DNA from: Ovis canadensis | Taxonomy: Eukaryota; Chordata; Mammalia; Artiodactyla; Bovidae | DNA: 64,000 nt | Assembly: GCF_042477335.2 (NCBI RefSeq) | Contig: NC_091262.1 | Coordinates: forward strand, 39,591,001 to 39,655,000 | Reading direction: 5' to 3' | Shown here: in pieces, positions 10,140-21,758 of the stretch | Layout of the letters: each line of letters begins with the position of its first letter | How positions within the stretch are numbered: position 1 is the first letter of the stretch | The notes under the pieces: model-generated | What the model was told of the DNA's origin: nothing | The model's input: the letters and a program-made list of their open reading frames with translations, nothing else | Databases searched by the model: none | Translations under genes and position numbers: made by a program

Positions 10140-10570
10140 TGTTGAGTGTGCTCAGTGGCTAAGTCGTATCCGATTTTGCGACGCCATGGATTGCAGCACA
10201 TCAGGCTTCCCTGTCCTTCATTTTTTCTCAGACTTTGCTCAAACTCATGTCCGTTGAGTCAGAGATGCTCCTAACTGTCTCATCTTCTGCCTCCCCCTTG
10301 TCCTTTTGTCTTCAGTCTTTCCCAACATCAGGGTTTTTTCCAGTGAGTCAGCTCTTTGCATCAAGTGGTCAAAGTTTTGGAGCTTTAGTTTCAGCATCAG
10401 TCCTTCCAATGAATATTCAGTATTGATTTCTTCTATGATTGACTGGTTTGATCTTGCTGTCCAAGAGACTCTGAAGATTCTTCTCCAGCACCACAATTCA
10501 AAAGCATCAGTTCTTTGGTGCTCTGCCTTCCTTATGGTCAAACTCTCACATCTGTGACTACTGAAAAAAC
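10140..10570 (-). mobile_element. BovB 3' end / BovB-derived SINE
   Basis: Antisense copy of the BovB 3' region, from the tail at about 10143 to reverse-transcriptase-derived sequence at 10560. It is followed by AT-rich simple sequence (10571-10650). Confidence 0.88.
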
Positions 10571-10652
10571 CATAGTGTATATATTTATTTATATATATAC
10601 ACACATATCAAAAGATAATAGATACATTATTAAGTATATATAATAAAATATA

Positions 10653-10710
10653 AGGCCTGGCATTGCAAAGAGTCGGACACGACTGAGCAACTGAACTGAA
10701 CTGAACTGAA
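10653..10710 (+). mobile_element. BovB 3' terminal fragment
   Basis: Only the last 58 bp, AGTCGGACACGACTGAGCAA plus a (CTGAA)n tail. Confidence 0.75.
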
Positions 10711-10739
10711 AGCATATGTGTTTATATTCTATAGGATCA

Positions 10740-12090
10740 GCTTCTCTGAAGAAAGCTGATTAATATAGATTTCTATATGCTAGCAATGAGCAATCTGACA
10801 TTTAAAAAACAATTTCATTTACTATAGCATCAAAAGGGGTTTCCATCGTAGCTCAGTTGGTAAAGAATCTGCCTGCAATGCAGGAGACTTATGTTTGATT
10901 CCTGGGTTGGGAAGATCCCCTGGAGAAGGAAATGGCAACCCACTCCAGTATTCTTGCCTGGAGAATCCCAGGGATAAAAGAGCCTGGCAGGCTACAGTCC
11001 ATGGGGTCACAATAGTTGGACACGACTTAGCAACTAAACCACCACCACTACAACATTAAAAAAACAAGATACTTAGTAATAAATTTAACAAAGTGTTAAA
11101 CTTCTGAAAGCCAAATGCATTGTTGAAAGACCTGTATAAGCAAAAGGACAGCCCATGTTTGTAGATTGGAAGACTTAGTATTTTTAAAATAGTAATACTC
11201 CACAAATTATAGAATTGATGCAATACCTATCAAACTTGGCCTTTTTGCAGAAACCAATAAGCCAGTCCTAAAATTCATATGTAAATGCAGGGAACCCAGA
11301 ATAACCAAAGCAATCTTGAAGAACAAAGTTGAAAAACTCACTCTTTCCAACTTTAAAAGTTATTTCAAGGCTGCAATGATCAAGACACTACAGTGTTTGA
11401 CTAAAGGGAGATAGGAAAATGTCACAGAATTGAGAATCCAGAAATAAGCCTTTACATTTATAGTCAATTTTTAACAAGAGTACCAAGATAATTCTTTAGG
11501 GAAAGTATAGTCTTTTCTAACAAATGATACTGGGACAACTGAATGTCTACATACAAAAGTAAATTCAAAATATATTTTAAAAAGCCTAAATGTAAGAGCT
11601 CAAATAAAAGTCTTAGAAGAAAACATAGGCACAAGTTTTCATCACCTTGGATTAGGCAATGGTTTCTTAGTTATAACACCAAAACCACAAGCAAGAAAAG
11701 TACATTGGACTTCATCAAAATTTAAAACATTTGTGCATCAAAGGACACCATCAATAAAATGAAAAAACAGCCTTCAGAATGGGAGAGACTATTCACAAGT
11801 CATATATCTAAAAGGGACCTGTGTCTAAAATATACAAAAACTCATAAAACTCAGCAATTTAAGAAAAAAAGATAATCCTATTTAAAAATGAGTAAAGGAC
11901 TTGAATAGACATTTCTCCACATCAAATATCCAAATGACCAATAAGCACTTAAAAAGATCATAATTAGTCATTAGAGAAATTCAAATCAAAACCACAGAGA
12001 AATACCACTTCTCACTAGAGTGTCGACAGTCAAAAAAACAGGAGACAAATTTTGACAAGAGTTCGGAGAAATTGAAACTATTATAATGTT
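10740..12090 (+). mobile_element. L1 ORF2 3' part, interrupted
   Basis: Degenerate L1 ORF2-derived sequence on the plus strand at 10740-10836 and 11041-12090. The two parts are collinear either side of a Bov-tA. Many stops; no intact domain. Confidence 0.85.
10837..11040 (+). mobile_element. Bov-tA SINE in L1
   Basis: Head to ACCACCACTAC tail. The flanking CATCAAAA and CATTAAAA look like a decayed target duplication of L1 sequence. Confidence 0.9.
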
Positions 12091-12480
12091 CTACATATAT
12101 ATACATGCAAGCCAAGTGTGGAGAGATGTCAAAATATTAGAATACACGCAGGGACAAACAAACTGAATTATAATGTAAATGATTAACATAACCACAATGA
12201 AGTGGGTAGAGAAGAAAAGAACTAAGTTAAGTAACTTTGGAAAAGAGTATTTTGACTGTATACCATAAGGCCAAAGACAAAAAATAACTATAAAAATATT
12301 GCACTCTAGTTTGTACATTTGTTTTTCACAGGGGTATTAACAGTTGTGAAATGACTTTATTCTAGAATTGAACAATAATGAAAGATATTCTGGATAATGA
12401 GAGCCAGGTTTCTTCCTGTTGGAAAAACAAGTCACAAATAGAGAATTGGGGAATGAACCCTCTAGTGCTGGGTTGTAATT

Positions 12481-13075
12481 GTTGTTGCTGTTGTTCAGTC
12501 ACTCAGTCATGTTCGACTCTTTGTGACCTCATGGACTGCAGTATGCCAGGCTTCCCTGTCCTTTACCATCTCCAAGAGCTTGCTCAAATTCATGTCCATT
12601 GAGTTGGTGATGCCATCCAACCACCTCGTCCTCTATCATCCCCTTCTCCTCCTGCCTTCAATCTTTCCCAGCATCAGGGTCTTTTCTAATGAGTCAGCTC
12701 TTCGCATCAGGTGGACAAAGTATTGGAACTTCAGTATCATTCCTTCCAATTAATATTCAGGATTGATTTCCTTTAGGATTGACTGGTTTGATCTCCTTGC
12801 TGTCCGAGGGACTCTCAAGAGTCTTCTCCAATACCCCAATTCAAAAGCATCCATTCTTCGGTGCTCAGCCTTCTTTATGGTCCAACTCTCATATCCATAT
12901 GTGACTACTGGAAAAACCATAGCTTTGACTATACGGACCTTTGTCAGCAAAGTGATGTCTGCTTTTTAATACACTGTCTAGGTTTGTCATAGCTTTTCTT
13001 CCAAGAAGCAAGAGTCTTTTAATTTCATGGCTTCAGTCACCCATCTGCAGAGATTTTGGAGCCCCAGAAAATAAA
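12481..13075 (-). mobile_element. 5'-truncated BovB insertion
   Basis: About 595 bp of BovB 3' end, antisense. The exact 11-bp duplication GGGTTGTAATT lies at 12470-12480 and 13076-13086. A 66-residue minus-strand frame at 12750-12950 is a remnant of the reverse transcriptase C terminus and is not a gene. Confidence 0.93.
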
Positions 13076-13099
13076 GGGTTGTAATTAGAAGTCTCAGTA

Positions 13100-13219
13100 C
13101 CAGGACTTCCCTGGCAGTCTAGTGGTTAAGGCTCTGCGCTTCCACTGCAGGGAGCACAGGTTCAATACCTGGTGGGGGTATTAAGAGCCCACATGCTGGG
13201 TGATATGGCCAAAAGAAAA
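13100..13219 (+). mobile_element. CHR-type tRNA SINE
   Basis: Short form ending in GGCCAAAAGAAAAAG. The flanks AGAAGTCTCAGTA (13087) and AGAAGTGTCAGTA (13220) form its target duplication. Confidence 0.88.
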
Positions 13220-13299
13220 AGAAGTGTCAGTATTTAACACACAAAAATAGAAGTGTCAGTATGAACCCATGGTTTTAAATATAGTGGGAGCGGATGGTT

Positions 13300-13457
13300 A
13301 TTTGGCTGCATCGTCACACAGGCTCATTGATCTTTGTTGAGACATGCAGGACCTTTAGTTGTGGCATTCAGGATCTAGTTCCCCAACCAGGGATCTAACC
13401 CAGGCCCCCTGCACTGGGAACTCGGAGTCTTATCCCTGGACCACCAGGGAAATCCCA
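13300..13457 (-). mobile_element. CHR-type tRNA SINE
   Basis: Ends on the plus strand in GGACCACCAGGGAAATCCC, the reverse of the head. Confidence 0.88.
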
Positions 13458-14039
13458 ATTTACAATAAAAGTTTGAGAAATAAACTAGTGAAAGCATGGA
13501 ATGGGAAAGCTCCTACTGTGAAATTTTAGTTGACCAAGGTGTAAATCAACAAGTATTCACTAACCATCCATTCCAGCAGGCTCCTCACACATCTCCCAGC
13601 CAGTAAGCTCTCCTGCAGTCAGGGCACACCACCACCACCAAACCCAGCTTCCTTACAAAGAAAACATTCTGTCCGTATCACTGTCTCTTTCAAAAATTAC
13701 TTTCAAAACCAGCCTCACATCATGGGACATAAGGCTCCTCTCAGCCTGGACCCAGGTGAACTGAACAGCTCCATAACTCGCCACTTGGCCCACAGCGTGC
13801 AGTGCTCCTATAGACCTCTGGGCGTGGCTGATGTCACGGCTGTCACAATGTGCTGATATAGAGAAAGCTTCATTCACTTGGGTTAGAGGGTGAAAACCAG
13901 AGTACTGAAAAGATGGTCCCTAAACTGCTGTGCATAAGATGACTTTATATTGCTCCACAAAGGAAGAGAAGGAGGGTGGTGACTCAAATTGGAAAAAAAA
14001 AAGAAGAAGAAGAAGAAGGGGAGAGATTGTGGAGCTCAT

Positions 14040-14336
14040 GAAGCTAGTTTCCACTGTGTTTGAGGGAAGAGAAGCGTGGAGTCCTGCCCCAAGGCCACAG
14101 ATGGGAGGCCTTGCGCCAAGGCCACAGACGGGGAGCCCAGAACCAAGGTCACCTCTACAACTGATGGAGCCCCTTTGTAACCATTGCCAAAAGCCTCCCA
14201 ATCATCACCAACAGGCTTCCTGGCCCCAGATTAAGCAAAAACGCCCACCTCATAGCACCCTAACAAATCACCTAACACCAACATTCCAGCAGAAATTTTC
14301 TTTGACTTGAGGCTGTAAGAATTGGCTACTCGTTAA
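14040..14336 (+). mobile_element. Probable LTR U3 fragment
   Basis: Not certain. It has a CCAAT-like, TATA-decayed arrangement near its right end (GGCTGTAAGAATTGGCTACT at about 14311) and three imperfect CCAAGGCCACAGA-type repeats at 14090-14150. This is how ruminant class I LTR U3 regions look. It is cut off by an L1 3' end. A GAA-rich run precedes it at 13995-14016. Confidence 0.4.
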
Positions 14337-14800
14337 AAAAGAATGAAATGATGCGATTTGCAGCAACATGAATGGACCTAGAGAGTGTCATACTGAGTGA
14401 AGTAAGTCAGAGGAGAAATATTGTGTCACATCCCTTATATATGGAATCTAAAAATAAATGATACAAATGGAGTTATTTACAAAACAGAAAGATTCTCCCC
14501 GACTTAGAGAATGGACTTTTGGTTGCCGGGGGTGAGGGAAGGATGGGGGAAAGGATAGTTTGGAAGTTTGGAATGGACATGTCCACACTGCTATATTTAA
14601 AATGGATAACTAACAAGGTCCTACTGTATATAGCACATGGAACTCTGCTTAGTGTTATGTGGCAGCCTGGATGGGAGGGGAATTTGGAGGAGAATGGATG
14701 CATGTATATGTATGGATGAGTCCCTTCGCTATTCACCTGAAACTATCACGACATTGTTAATCAGCTATATGCCAATACAAAAGAAAAATTTTTTAAAAAA
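14337..14800 (+). mobile_element. Ruminant L1 3' end
   Basis: The last part of ORF2 and the characteristic 3' UTR, including CACCTGAAACTATCACGACA and GCTATATGCCAATACAAAAG, then an A-rich tail. Confidence 0.88.
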
Positions 14801-14835
14801 CTTGGATATTAACCCATACTGAGTTAACTAGATAT

Positions 14836-14849
14836 GGGGGGGGGGGGGG
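14836..14849 (+). repeat. Run of 14 G
   Basis: An uninterrupted poly-G homopolymer. It is a length-unstable site and prone to sequencing error. Confidence 0.9.
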
Positions 14850-15334
14850 AAGAATTGTGGAAATTCTCAGTGAAGTAAAAAGCTGAGTCAACAGGAATCA
14901 AATTGTGTCAAAATAATCATGTTGCAAGTGTTTCTAAAAAATGCTCTCGTATAGATGTCCTCATGTCACAATCATCAACCTTTAATATGAACGTAGTTTC
15001 AGAGAATGTTGGTAATGGGTTTGACTCTCATGTGAATTGGTTGCATTTATGCTGTTCAGGCAATAAATCGTAGCCGTAGGTTCCTTAAGCTGTCTTAAAG
15101 TCCCACCTTTGGTCATCAGGCAGATGAATCGGAAAAACCCGCCAGCACTGTGGGGAAATGATTTAACCCCAATGCCCAATCCCTAACTGCATCTTCCAGC
15201 AGAAATGGCCGAACAGAGCAACGATTATAAGGAAACAATCTGTTTTATCTTTATGTTCTGTGAAATTATATTAATACAAAGCAACATTTCCCTGTCAGCA
15301 GTTTTGCAGCCTCTGAAAACAGTTTCAAGATGTA

Positions 15335-15621
15335 GGACTTTCCTGGAGACTCAGTGGTAAAGAATTGGCCTGCCAGTGCAGGAGACACAGGTTCCAGCCC
15401 TGGCCTAGGAAGATCTCACATGTGGGGGAACAACCAAGCCCACGCACCACAACTACTGAAGCCCTCTCTCCTGGAACGTATGCTCTGCAACAAGAGAAAC
15501 CAGCGAGATGAGAAGCCTAAGCACCCCAACAGCAAGGAGCTCCAGCTCACCACAACTAGAGAAAGCACACACAACAATAAAGACCCAGTGCAGCCATTAA
15601 TTAATTAATTTTTTTTTTTAA
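15335..15621 (+). mobile_element. CHR-type SINE, long form
   Basis: tRNA-like head, then the long CHR body (CACAACTACTGAAGCC, CAACAAGAGAAACCA and CACAACTAGAGAAAGC blocks) and a TTAAT/poly-T end. Confidence 0.88.
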
Positions 15622-15990
15622 GTTTCCAGATCCAGAATCATAATGGCCAACTTGAATTGGGCTGATGCTCCAAGGAGGACCTGCATAGTGGAGTGAAGAT
15701 GATGAGGGGAGAGGCCAAGGACACCCACGGGGTTGCTAAAGACGTGCAGTCAGCTGGGAGCCAGCTGGCCTTCACACACAACTCCAGCTTGTGGAAGGGC
15801 TAGAGAAGGAAGTGGAGGGTCTGGGCGGCACCAGGAGATGAGGAGGAAGTGCAGCAGAGAGAGGAAGCCCAGGGCAGTGAGCCCCAGTCTGGGGCACAGG
15901 GGCCGGTGTGACACACCCATGCAACTCCAGGACCTGGGGTGAGTTTCTCACTGCCTTTATGCCTGTTTCTCCAGTTAGTAAAATGGGAGT

Positions 15991-16206
15991 AGGCTGCTCT
16001 GGTGGCTCAGGTGGTAAAGAATCTGCCTTCAATGCAGGAGATCCCAGTTTGATCCTTGGGTTGGGAAGATCCCCCATAGAAGGAAATGGCTCACCATTCC
16101 AGTATTCTTGCCTGGAAAATTCCATGGACAAAGGAGTCTGGCAGGCTACAGTCCATGGGATCACAAAGAGTCGGACATGACTGAGTGACCAACACACACG
16201 CATACA
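15991..16206 (+). mobile_element. Bov-tA SINE
   Basis: Full-length, with an (AC)n tail at about 16191-16206. Confidence 0.92.
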
Positions 16207-16234
16207 AAATGGAGGGAATACCTTGTTCTCGGTA

Positions 16235-16550
16235 TTGTTGTTGAGTCTCTGGTCCTGTCTGACTCTTTGCAATCCCATGGACTGCAGCATTCCAGGCTTC
16301 CCCTGTCCTTCACCATCTCCTGGAGTTTGTTCAAACTCAGGTCCATTGAATCAATGATGCCATCCACCAATCATCTCTTTCTCTTTCATCCCTTTCTCCT
16401 CCTGCCCTTCAATCTTTCCCAACATCAGGGTCTTTTCCAATGAGTTGGGTCTTTGCATCACGTGGCCAAAGTATTGGAGCTTCAGCTTGAGCATCTGTCC
16501 TGCCAATGAATATTCAGGATTGATTTCTTTTAGGATTGACTTGTTTGAGC
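16235..16550 (-). mobile_element. BovB 3' end fragment
   Basis: Antisense, starting from the TTGTTGTT tail and stopping in reverse-transcriptase-derived sequence. Confidence 0.88.
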
Positions 16551-16718
16551 TACTTCAGGGAACTGCCATGAAAATAGAAAGAGATTGAATTCTGAAGCTC
16601 CTGGCACTTGGAAGACAACCAATAAACAGCCATCACTCCCTTCCACGCACAACACTCAGCCCCACCGCAGCCTCGTGTGTGACCCATCCCCAAACCAGTT
16701 GACGTCCATTCATTTTTT

Positions 16719-16912
16719 TTTTAAGATTTTTTTAAAATGTAGGCCATTTTAAAAGTCTTTATTGAGCTTGTTACAATATTGCTTCTGTTTTACTTTTTTT
16801 TTCCTTTTGGCCTCAGGACATGTAGGATCTTAACTTCCTGACCAGGGATGAGACTTGTACCCCTTGCATTGGAAGGCAGAGTCTTAACCACTGGACTGCC
16901 AGGGAAGTCCTC
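16719..16912 (-). mobile_element. CHR-type SINE
   Basis: Includes the distal module TTATTGAGCTTGTTACAATA seen in other copies here, and ends in the reversed head CCAGGGAAGTCC. Confidence 0.85.
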
Positions 16913-17574
16913 ATTCATTTATTTTTTAAATACATGTTTATTGAATTTTCATTTGGCTCTGAACAGGACTCTGTAAGAGAATGGTGAGTACAGAGAGCCA
17001 TGGATCCTGCCCTCCTGTTGAGGAAAGAGGCCTATAGATTCCAAACTCACACAAATATGAAACTGTAATTGAGATTGTGGTGTTTCCAGAGACTATAATA
17101 GGAGAGTCTAACCTAGTCAGGGGAGGCATCCCTAAGCAAATGACCCTTAAACTGAAATCCAAAGGGCAAGTAAACATGACCAGGTGCAGGGGGCAAAGAT
17201 GTGTCCTGAGCAGAGGGAATAACAGATGAAAAGACCGTGGTCTCAGGGTTATGAAAACAGACCAGCGAAGCTGCAGAAAAGACAAGCCACTGGGAGGAAG
17301 CACTGGAAACAAGAGGGATGAATGAAGGGAGGGCCAGACACACACAATGCCTAGTAGGGCATCAGCAAGTCTTTAATATCTGGCCAAGTCCTTTTGCATG
17401 ACTAGGAGGTGAAAATCAAGTGCTACAGGATTTTATCTGAGTGTGAATAGCATTTCACTTCAAATTAGCATTGAGAGTGGTATTTATTTCTCTCCTTGTG
17501 TATTTTTCCTTACTGTTTACATCATTTGTAATGAGTGTTTATCATTTTTTCCCTCACACAAGAACTTTTTTCCT
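16913..17574. other. Old repeat-like segment
   Basis: No gene. The text at about 17120-17240 resembles the widely dispersed mammalian unit (aggcatccc...tgacc...aaactgaaatcc) that also appears near 59790-59960. I cannot name the family with confidence. Confidence 0.35.
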
Positions 17575-18990
17575 AAGTCAACTTCATTGAGATATTATTT
17601 ATCTACAATAAAAGGCACCTATTTTTAAGTGTGAACCTCTCTGAATTTTGGCAAATTTCTACCAGCTCAAGCAAGACATAGAATGTTTTTCTCACTCCTT
17701 TCACCCACACACCAGTCCCAGGCCACTACTCAGCTGCTCTCTGTCACTATGTATTAGATTGTCTTTTCTAGAATGTCACTTAGATGATATAGTATGACAT
17801 ATACTGCTTTTGTGACCAGCTGCTTCTGCTCAACATGCTTTTGACGTTTATCCGTTCCATTGTGTGTGTCAGTTCTTCATTCCTGTGTAATATTCCATGA
17901 TGTGGATATGCTACAATTTGCTGAACCACTCACCTGTCAAATAAACATTTGGGTTGTTTCCAGGCTTTTGGGTTTTTTTTTTTTCTTTTGGCCATTGTGA
18001 ATAGAATTGTGATGAATAGTACAGACATATATTTCTATTTCTTTTGAGTAAATACCTAGGAGTAGAAAGTCTGGGTCTTACAGTAAGTAAACTTTTACTT
18101 TATGAGAAATTGCCAAGCTGTTTTCCAAAGCAATTGTGGTTTTCCATTACCACCAGAAGTGGACAAGACTTCCAGTTATTCCATATCTTCCCCAAGGATG
18201 GTATTATCAATCTTCTTCATTTTAGCCATCCTTGAGGGTGTGCAATGGTCTCATTGTGGGTTTTTATTTTTGTTTTGAGATTTTTTATACTTTGGCTGCA
18301 CTGGGGCTTAGTTGCAGCATGTGGACTTCTGATTGCAGTGCATGGGCTCCTGTTGGTTGTGTCACACAGGCTTAGTTGCCCCACAGCACTTGGAATCTTC
18401 CCAGACCAGGGATCGAACCCATGTCTCCTGCATTGGCAGGCAGATTCTTAACCACGGGACCTTCAAGGAAGTCCTCTCATTGTGGTTTTAATTTGCATTT
18501 CCCTCATGATAAATGGTGTCCAGAATCTTTTTCATGTCTGTTGCCCATCTACATTTGCAAAGTGTGTGGTCAAATTTTTTCCAATTTTTAAATTAGGTCA
18601 GTGGTCATGTTTTCATCAAATTGTTAGAGTATTATATTTATTCTGGATACAAGTCCTTTGTCAGGTAGTTATGTGACATATATTATCTCCCATTCTGTGA
18701 CTTGCTTTGAGTTATTTTTTAAACAGGTTTATTGAGATATAATTCAATATATATCTCTCTGACTGCTCAACTGTGTCTTTTAAAAATAATTTTTAAAAGT
18801 TTGGTGATTTCTAAATTACCAATCTTTTCTTTTTTCAGTTCAGGTTTTTTGTGTTGTCACTAGGAAATCTACCAGTTCCAAGTTTGTGAAGGTTTTTTCC
18901 TGTGTGTTCCTCCAGAAGCTTTATAGTTTCAACTTAAGATATATGTTTGTGATCTGTTTCACTTTCATTTTTGTTTATGGCATCAGTTAG
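17575..18990 (-). mobile_element. Old L1 fragment, antisense
   Basis: Degenerate L1 3' portion read in reverse (for example TTGCATTTCCCTCATGATAA and ATATTCCATGATGTGGATAT). It is interrupted by a CHR SINE at 18260-18474. Confidence 0.82.
18260..18474 (-). mobile_element. CHR SINE inserted in L1
   Basis: The exact 11-bp duplication TCTCATTGTGG flanks it at 18249-18259 and 18475-18485. This fixes both ends and shows the SINE is younger than the L1. Confidence 0.93.
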
Positions 18991-19440
18991 AAGTTGAGGT
19001 TCCTCAAAGCTTTTTCCTTTTAAGTAAGGTGCTAAACAAAGCACGTAGCAAGCTGTAGTTTGAAAGACCAGGTCACCAGCCAAGCCAGAAACGGTCAGTG
19101 ATATCTCACCGTCACTTTGTTAAATAGATTATCGCAGAATATAAAAGCCAGGGTTTGTGGTTTCCTGTGCAAACCTATTCCAGGTAGCACTGCTCTGACA
19201 CACATTTCCTGTTGACATCCATTCATGACTATTCATTCCCACCATTAGTGCTGATTAATCCAAAAAGTGATTAATACTGAACACAGTTTGGTAGGGGGAG
19301 GGGAGGTGAAGGAGGAAAAGGAAAATGCTCTTCACCTGCTGCAGACACTGCCCAGGTGACCTAGGATTTGTTCAGTAGCCAGAGCTACTTTCATCAGAAA
19401 TATTTCCCTGCTAACTCACCCCAGTGTCCTAATCCCCACT
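18991..19440. other. Repeat-free segment with a TATA-like site
   Basis: No gene or repeat recognised. TATAAAAG at 19140-19147 is followed by ordinary-looking non-coding sequence; no reading frame supports a gene. Confidence 0.4.
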
Positions 19441-19444
19441 GTTA

Positions 19445-19690
19445 AGAATCACCTGTGGTCCAGTGCTTAAGACTCCAAGTTTCCAATGCAGTTTTTGCTA
19501 TTAAGTCGCTAAATTGTATCCAACTCTTCTTCAGGGGGCACAGATTGGACCCCTGGTCAGAGAGCTAGAAAGTGAAGGACAGGGAAGCCTGGCATGCTTC
19601 AGTCCATGGGATTGCAAAGAGACAGACTCTACAGCAACTGAACAACAACAGGGAGCTAGGATCCCACATGCTGCGTGGCACAACCAAAAA
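19445..19690 (+). mobile_element. CHR SINE carrying two fragment insertions
   Basis: CHR pieces at 19445-19490, 19534-19567 and 19651-19690 are collinear. They are separated by a short Bov-type antisense fragment (about 19491-19533) and a BovB/Bov-tA 3' end (about 19568-19650). The second insertion is flanked by GAGCTAG on both sides. Confidence 0.7.
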
Positions 19691-19985
19691 AAAAGAAAAA
19701 GAATCACCATGAGAGGTAAAACATTTAACTGAAATCCCCTGTGAACATGCCCATAGCCTGAAGGGCAATGGGGAAAGGAGGCTCTGGTTTCTTTACTGGA
19801 TCCATCAACAACTTCAGAGGAAGGGTGAAACAGCCCCAGGGTGAGTAGAGATTGTGTTGTGGGAGGAGAGGAAGAAGGAGAAAGTCTAGAACAAGGTACA
19901 GTGCTCCCATATTGTAATCAGATGCGCTGACGTAAAAATCAGAACACAGGGGCTATTAAGTGACATCATTTTCCACTTTGTGAAA

Positions 19986-20187
19986 ATGTTTTTGTATTTG
20001 TTTTTGGCTCCATCCGATCTTAGGGTTAGGTTGTAGCGGCACACAGGCTCAGTAGCTGTAGATCACGGGCTTAGTTGCCCTGTGGCATGTGGGATCTTAG
20101 TTCACCAACCAAAGATTGAACCCATGTCCCCCGTATTGGAAGGCAGACCTTCCAATGGACCTTCCACTGGACCACAAGGGAGTCCCT
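19986..20187 (-). mobile_element. CHR-type SINE
   Basis: Exact 11-bp duplication ACTTTGTGAAA at 19975-19985 and 20188-20198. Confidence 0.92.
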
Positions 20188-20451
20188 ACTTTGTGAAATT
20201 TCTTAAATGGAGAGTTTAACAGTGGCTCAACGTTGAGTCATTTACCTGACTATCCTCGTTCAGATTCTCCCAAAGTATCCTCCATATCTCGCTGCCATAT
20301 TCATAAACTTTAAAGGACACCTCTGAAGTGAGCTGAGAGGGCATCAGGGGAAAACCACGCATAACCATTCAGGGGCCCTGGGGTCTTCAGAAAACTTGGA
20401 TCCCAGAGGCATGTGGGCAGCAGACCTCACCCACTACCAGTCTAGACTGGT

Positions 20452-20875
20452 GTAGTGGTTTAGTCGGTAAGTTGTGTCTCACTCTTTGCGACCCCAAGGA
20501 CTATAGCCTGCCAGGTTCCTTGGCACATGGAATTTTCCAGGCAAGAATACTGGAGTGGGTTGCCATTTCCTCCTCCAGGGGATCTCCCTGACCCAGGGGT
20601 CGAACCCAGGTTTCCTGCATCTCCTTCTTGGCAGTGAATTCTTTACCAACTGAGCCGCCTGGGAAGGGGCTTCCCTGCTGGCTCAGACAGTAAAGAATCT
20701 AGTTGTAATTCAACCCCTGGGTCAGGAAGATCCCCTGGAGGAAGGCATGGCAACCCACTCCAGGATTTTTGCCTGGAGAATTCCCATGGAAAGAGGAGTC
20801 TGGCGGGCTACAATCCATGGTGTTGCAAAGAATCGGGACACAACTGAGTGACTGAGCACAGCACCTGGGAAGCCC
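20452..20875 (-). mobile_element. Bov-tA SINE, outer of a nested pair
   Basis: Minus-strand body at 20452-20666. Its last few head bases resume after the inner SINE at 20873-20875. Confidence 0.88.
20667..20863 (+). mobile_element. Bov-tA SINE, inner, inverted
   Basis: Plus-strand SINE inserted into the head of the outer one. The duplication CCTGGGAAG lies at 20658-20666 and 20864-20872. Together they make a near 200-bp inverted repeat whose two heads abut. Confidence 0.9.
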
Positions 20876-21049
20876 ATCAATCTAGACTACTGACACTGGA
20901 AATGATTTGGGGGTAGTGGACATACCCTTAAGAAAATCTGCCAAAGATGTCACCTTCTGGGTCATCCTTCTCTTAGTTCAGCCCCTGTTCCCTTTATTGA
21001 GCTTTATCATTTTGTTGCTAGACTCCCAGACAGTACACATCACATATAG

Positions 21050-21225
21050 CTGCAAGTAATATATAAAATTTATTCACTAAAACAGGGACAAAATTCCCAT
21101 AACTCCAGAATGTCAAGTTACATCATCAAAGTTCTCTGTTTAGAAGTAGAAGTAAGTATTGACAGTACTTCTTGTATGAGTTTAAAAAATTAGACAGATT
21201 TCACAATGTGGAGTGTCCTTTTCAG
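21050..21225 (-). other. BCL2A1: BCL2A1 3' UTR and poly(A) signal
   Basis: Sequence after the stop codon. AATAAA on the minus strand at 21074-21069, about 150 nt past the stop, predicts cleavage near 21045-21055. This gives a short 3' UTR, in keeping with the short human one. Confidence 0.75.
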
Positions 21226-21333
21226 TCAATAGTATTGCTTCAGACGACATAATGTTTCACAGATCTTTCCTGTAACTTCCAGAAAAGTCAGCCAGCCAGA
21301 TTTGGTTTCAAACTTCTTTACAAACCCATTTTC
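21226..21333 (-). CDS. BCL2A1: BCL2A1 coding exon 2
   Basis: Encodes residues 141-175 and the TGA stop (21228-21226) of the BCL-2 related protein A1 (BFL-1). It begins directly after the acceptor (CTTATAG, 21340-21334) with GAA AAT GGG, giving ENGFVKKFETKSGW, which completes the BH2 region begun in exon 1. The remaining residues, ending ICETLCRLKQYY, form the amphipathic C-terminal helix that helps hold human BFL-1 at mitochondrial membranes. The human protein ends in Cys where this one ends in Tyr. Joined in phase 0 to exon 1, the product is 175 residues, exactly the human length. No frameshift or stop. Confidence 0.96.
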   Translation of the reverse strand, partial: ENGFVKKFETKSGWLTFLEVTGKICETLCRLKQYY

Positions 21334-21567
21334 CTATAAGAGAACAAAGTTAACATTTTAAAAATCAGTGGAGACTAAATTTGTTGGAATGAAAAGCAAA
21401 TAAACTTTCATTTAATTAATATAGGTAGTCGTCTCTATATTTTCACTGGTTTCATTCTTTTCAGCCTCATTACCATTCTCTGTCTTCAATTCCAGACCAC
21501 CCTAGAGCAGTGCTGTCCAACAGAAATATAGTGCAAGCTACATATGTAATCTTTTTGGCCACAGGTT

Positions 21568-21677
21568 TTTTTTTTTTTTTTTGCTGGATCTTTCTTATAT
21601 CCTCAAGCAGGGATTGAATCTTCTCCTTTGGCATTGAAACCATGGAGTCCTAACAACTGGACTGCCAGGGAATTCCC
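21568..21677 (-). mobile_element. CHR-type SINE
   Basis: Poly-T start and reversed head GGACTGCCAGGGAATTCCC. It sits inside the hAT element. Confidence 0.85.
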
Positions 21678-21758
21678 AGTAGCCACATATTTAAAAGTAA
21701 AAAGAGGCAAAATTAACTTTTAAAATATAATAAATTTTTCTAAAAATATTATGATTTT

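Noticed and set aside
9400..21000. ST20-like partial copy of BCL2A1 exon 2 between the two genes
   Set aside because: In human an exon of this kind contributes to ST20 between MTHFS and BCL2A1. Reading the minus strand here I found no second copy of the ENGFVKKFE block.
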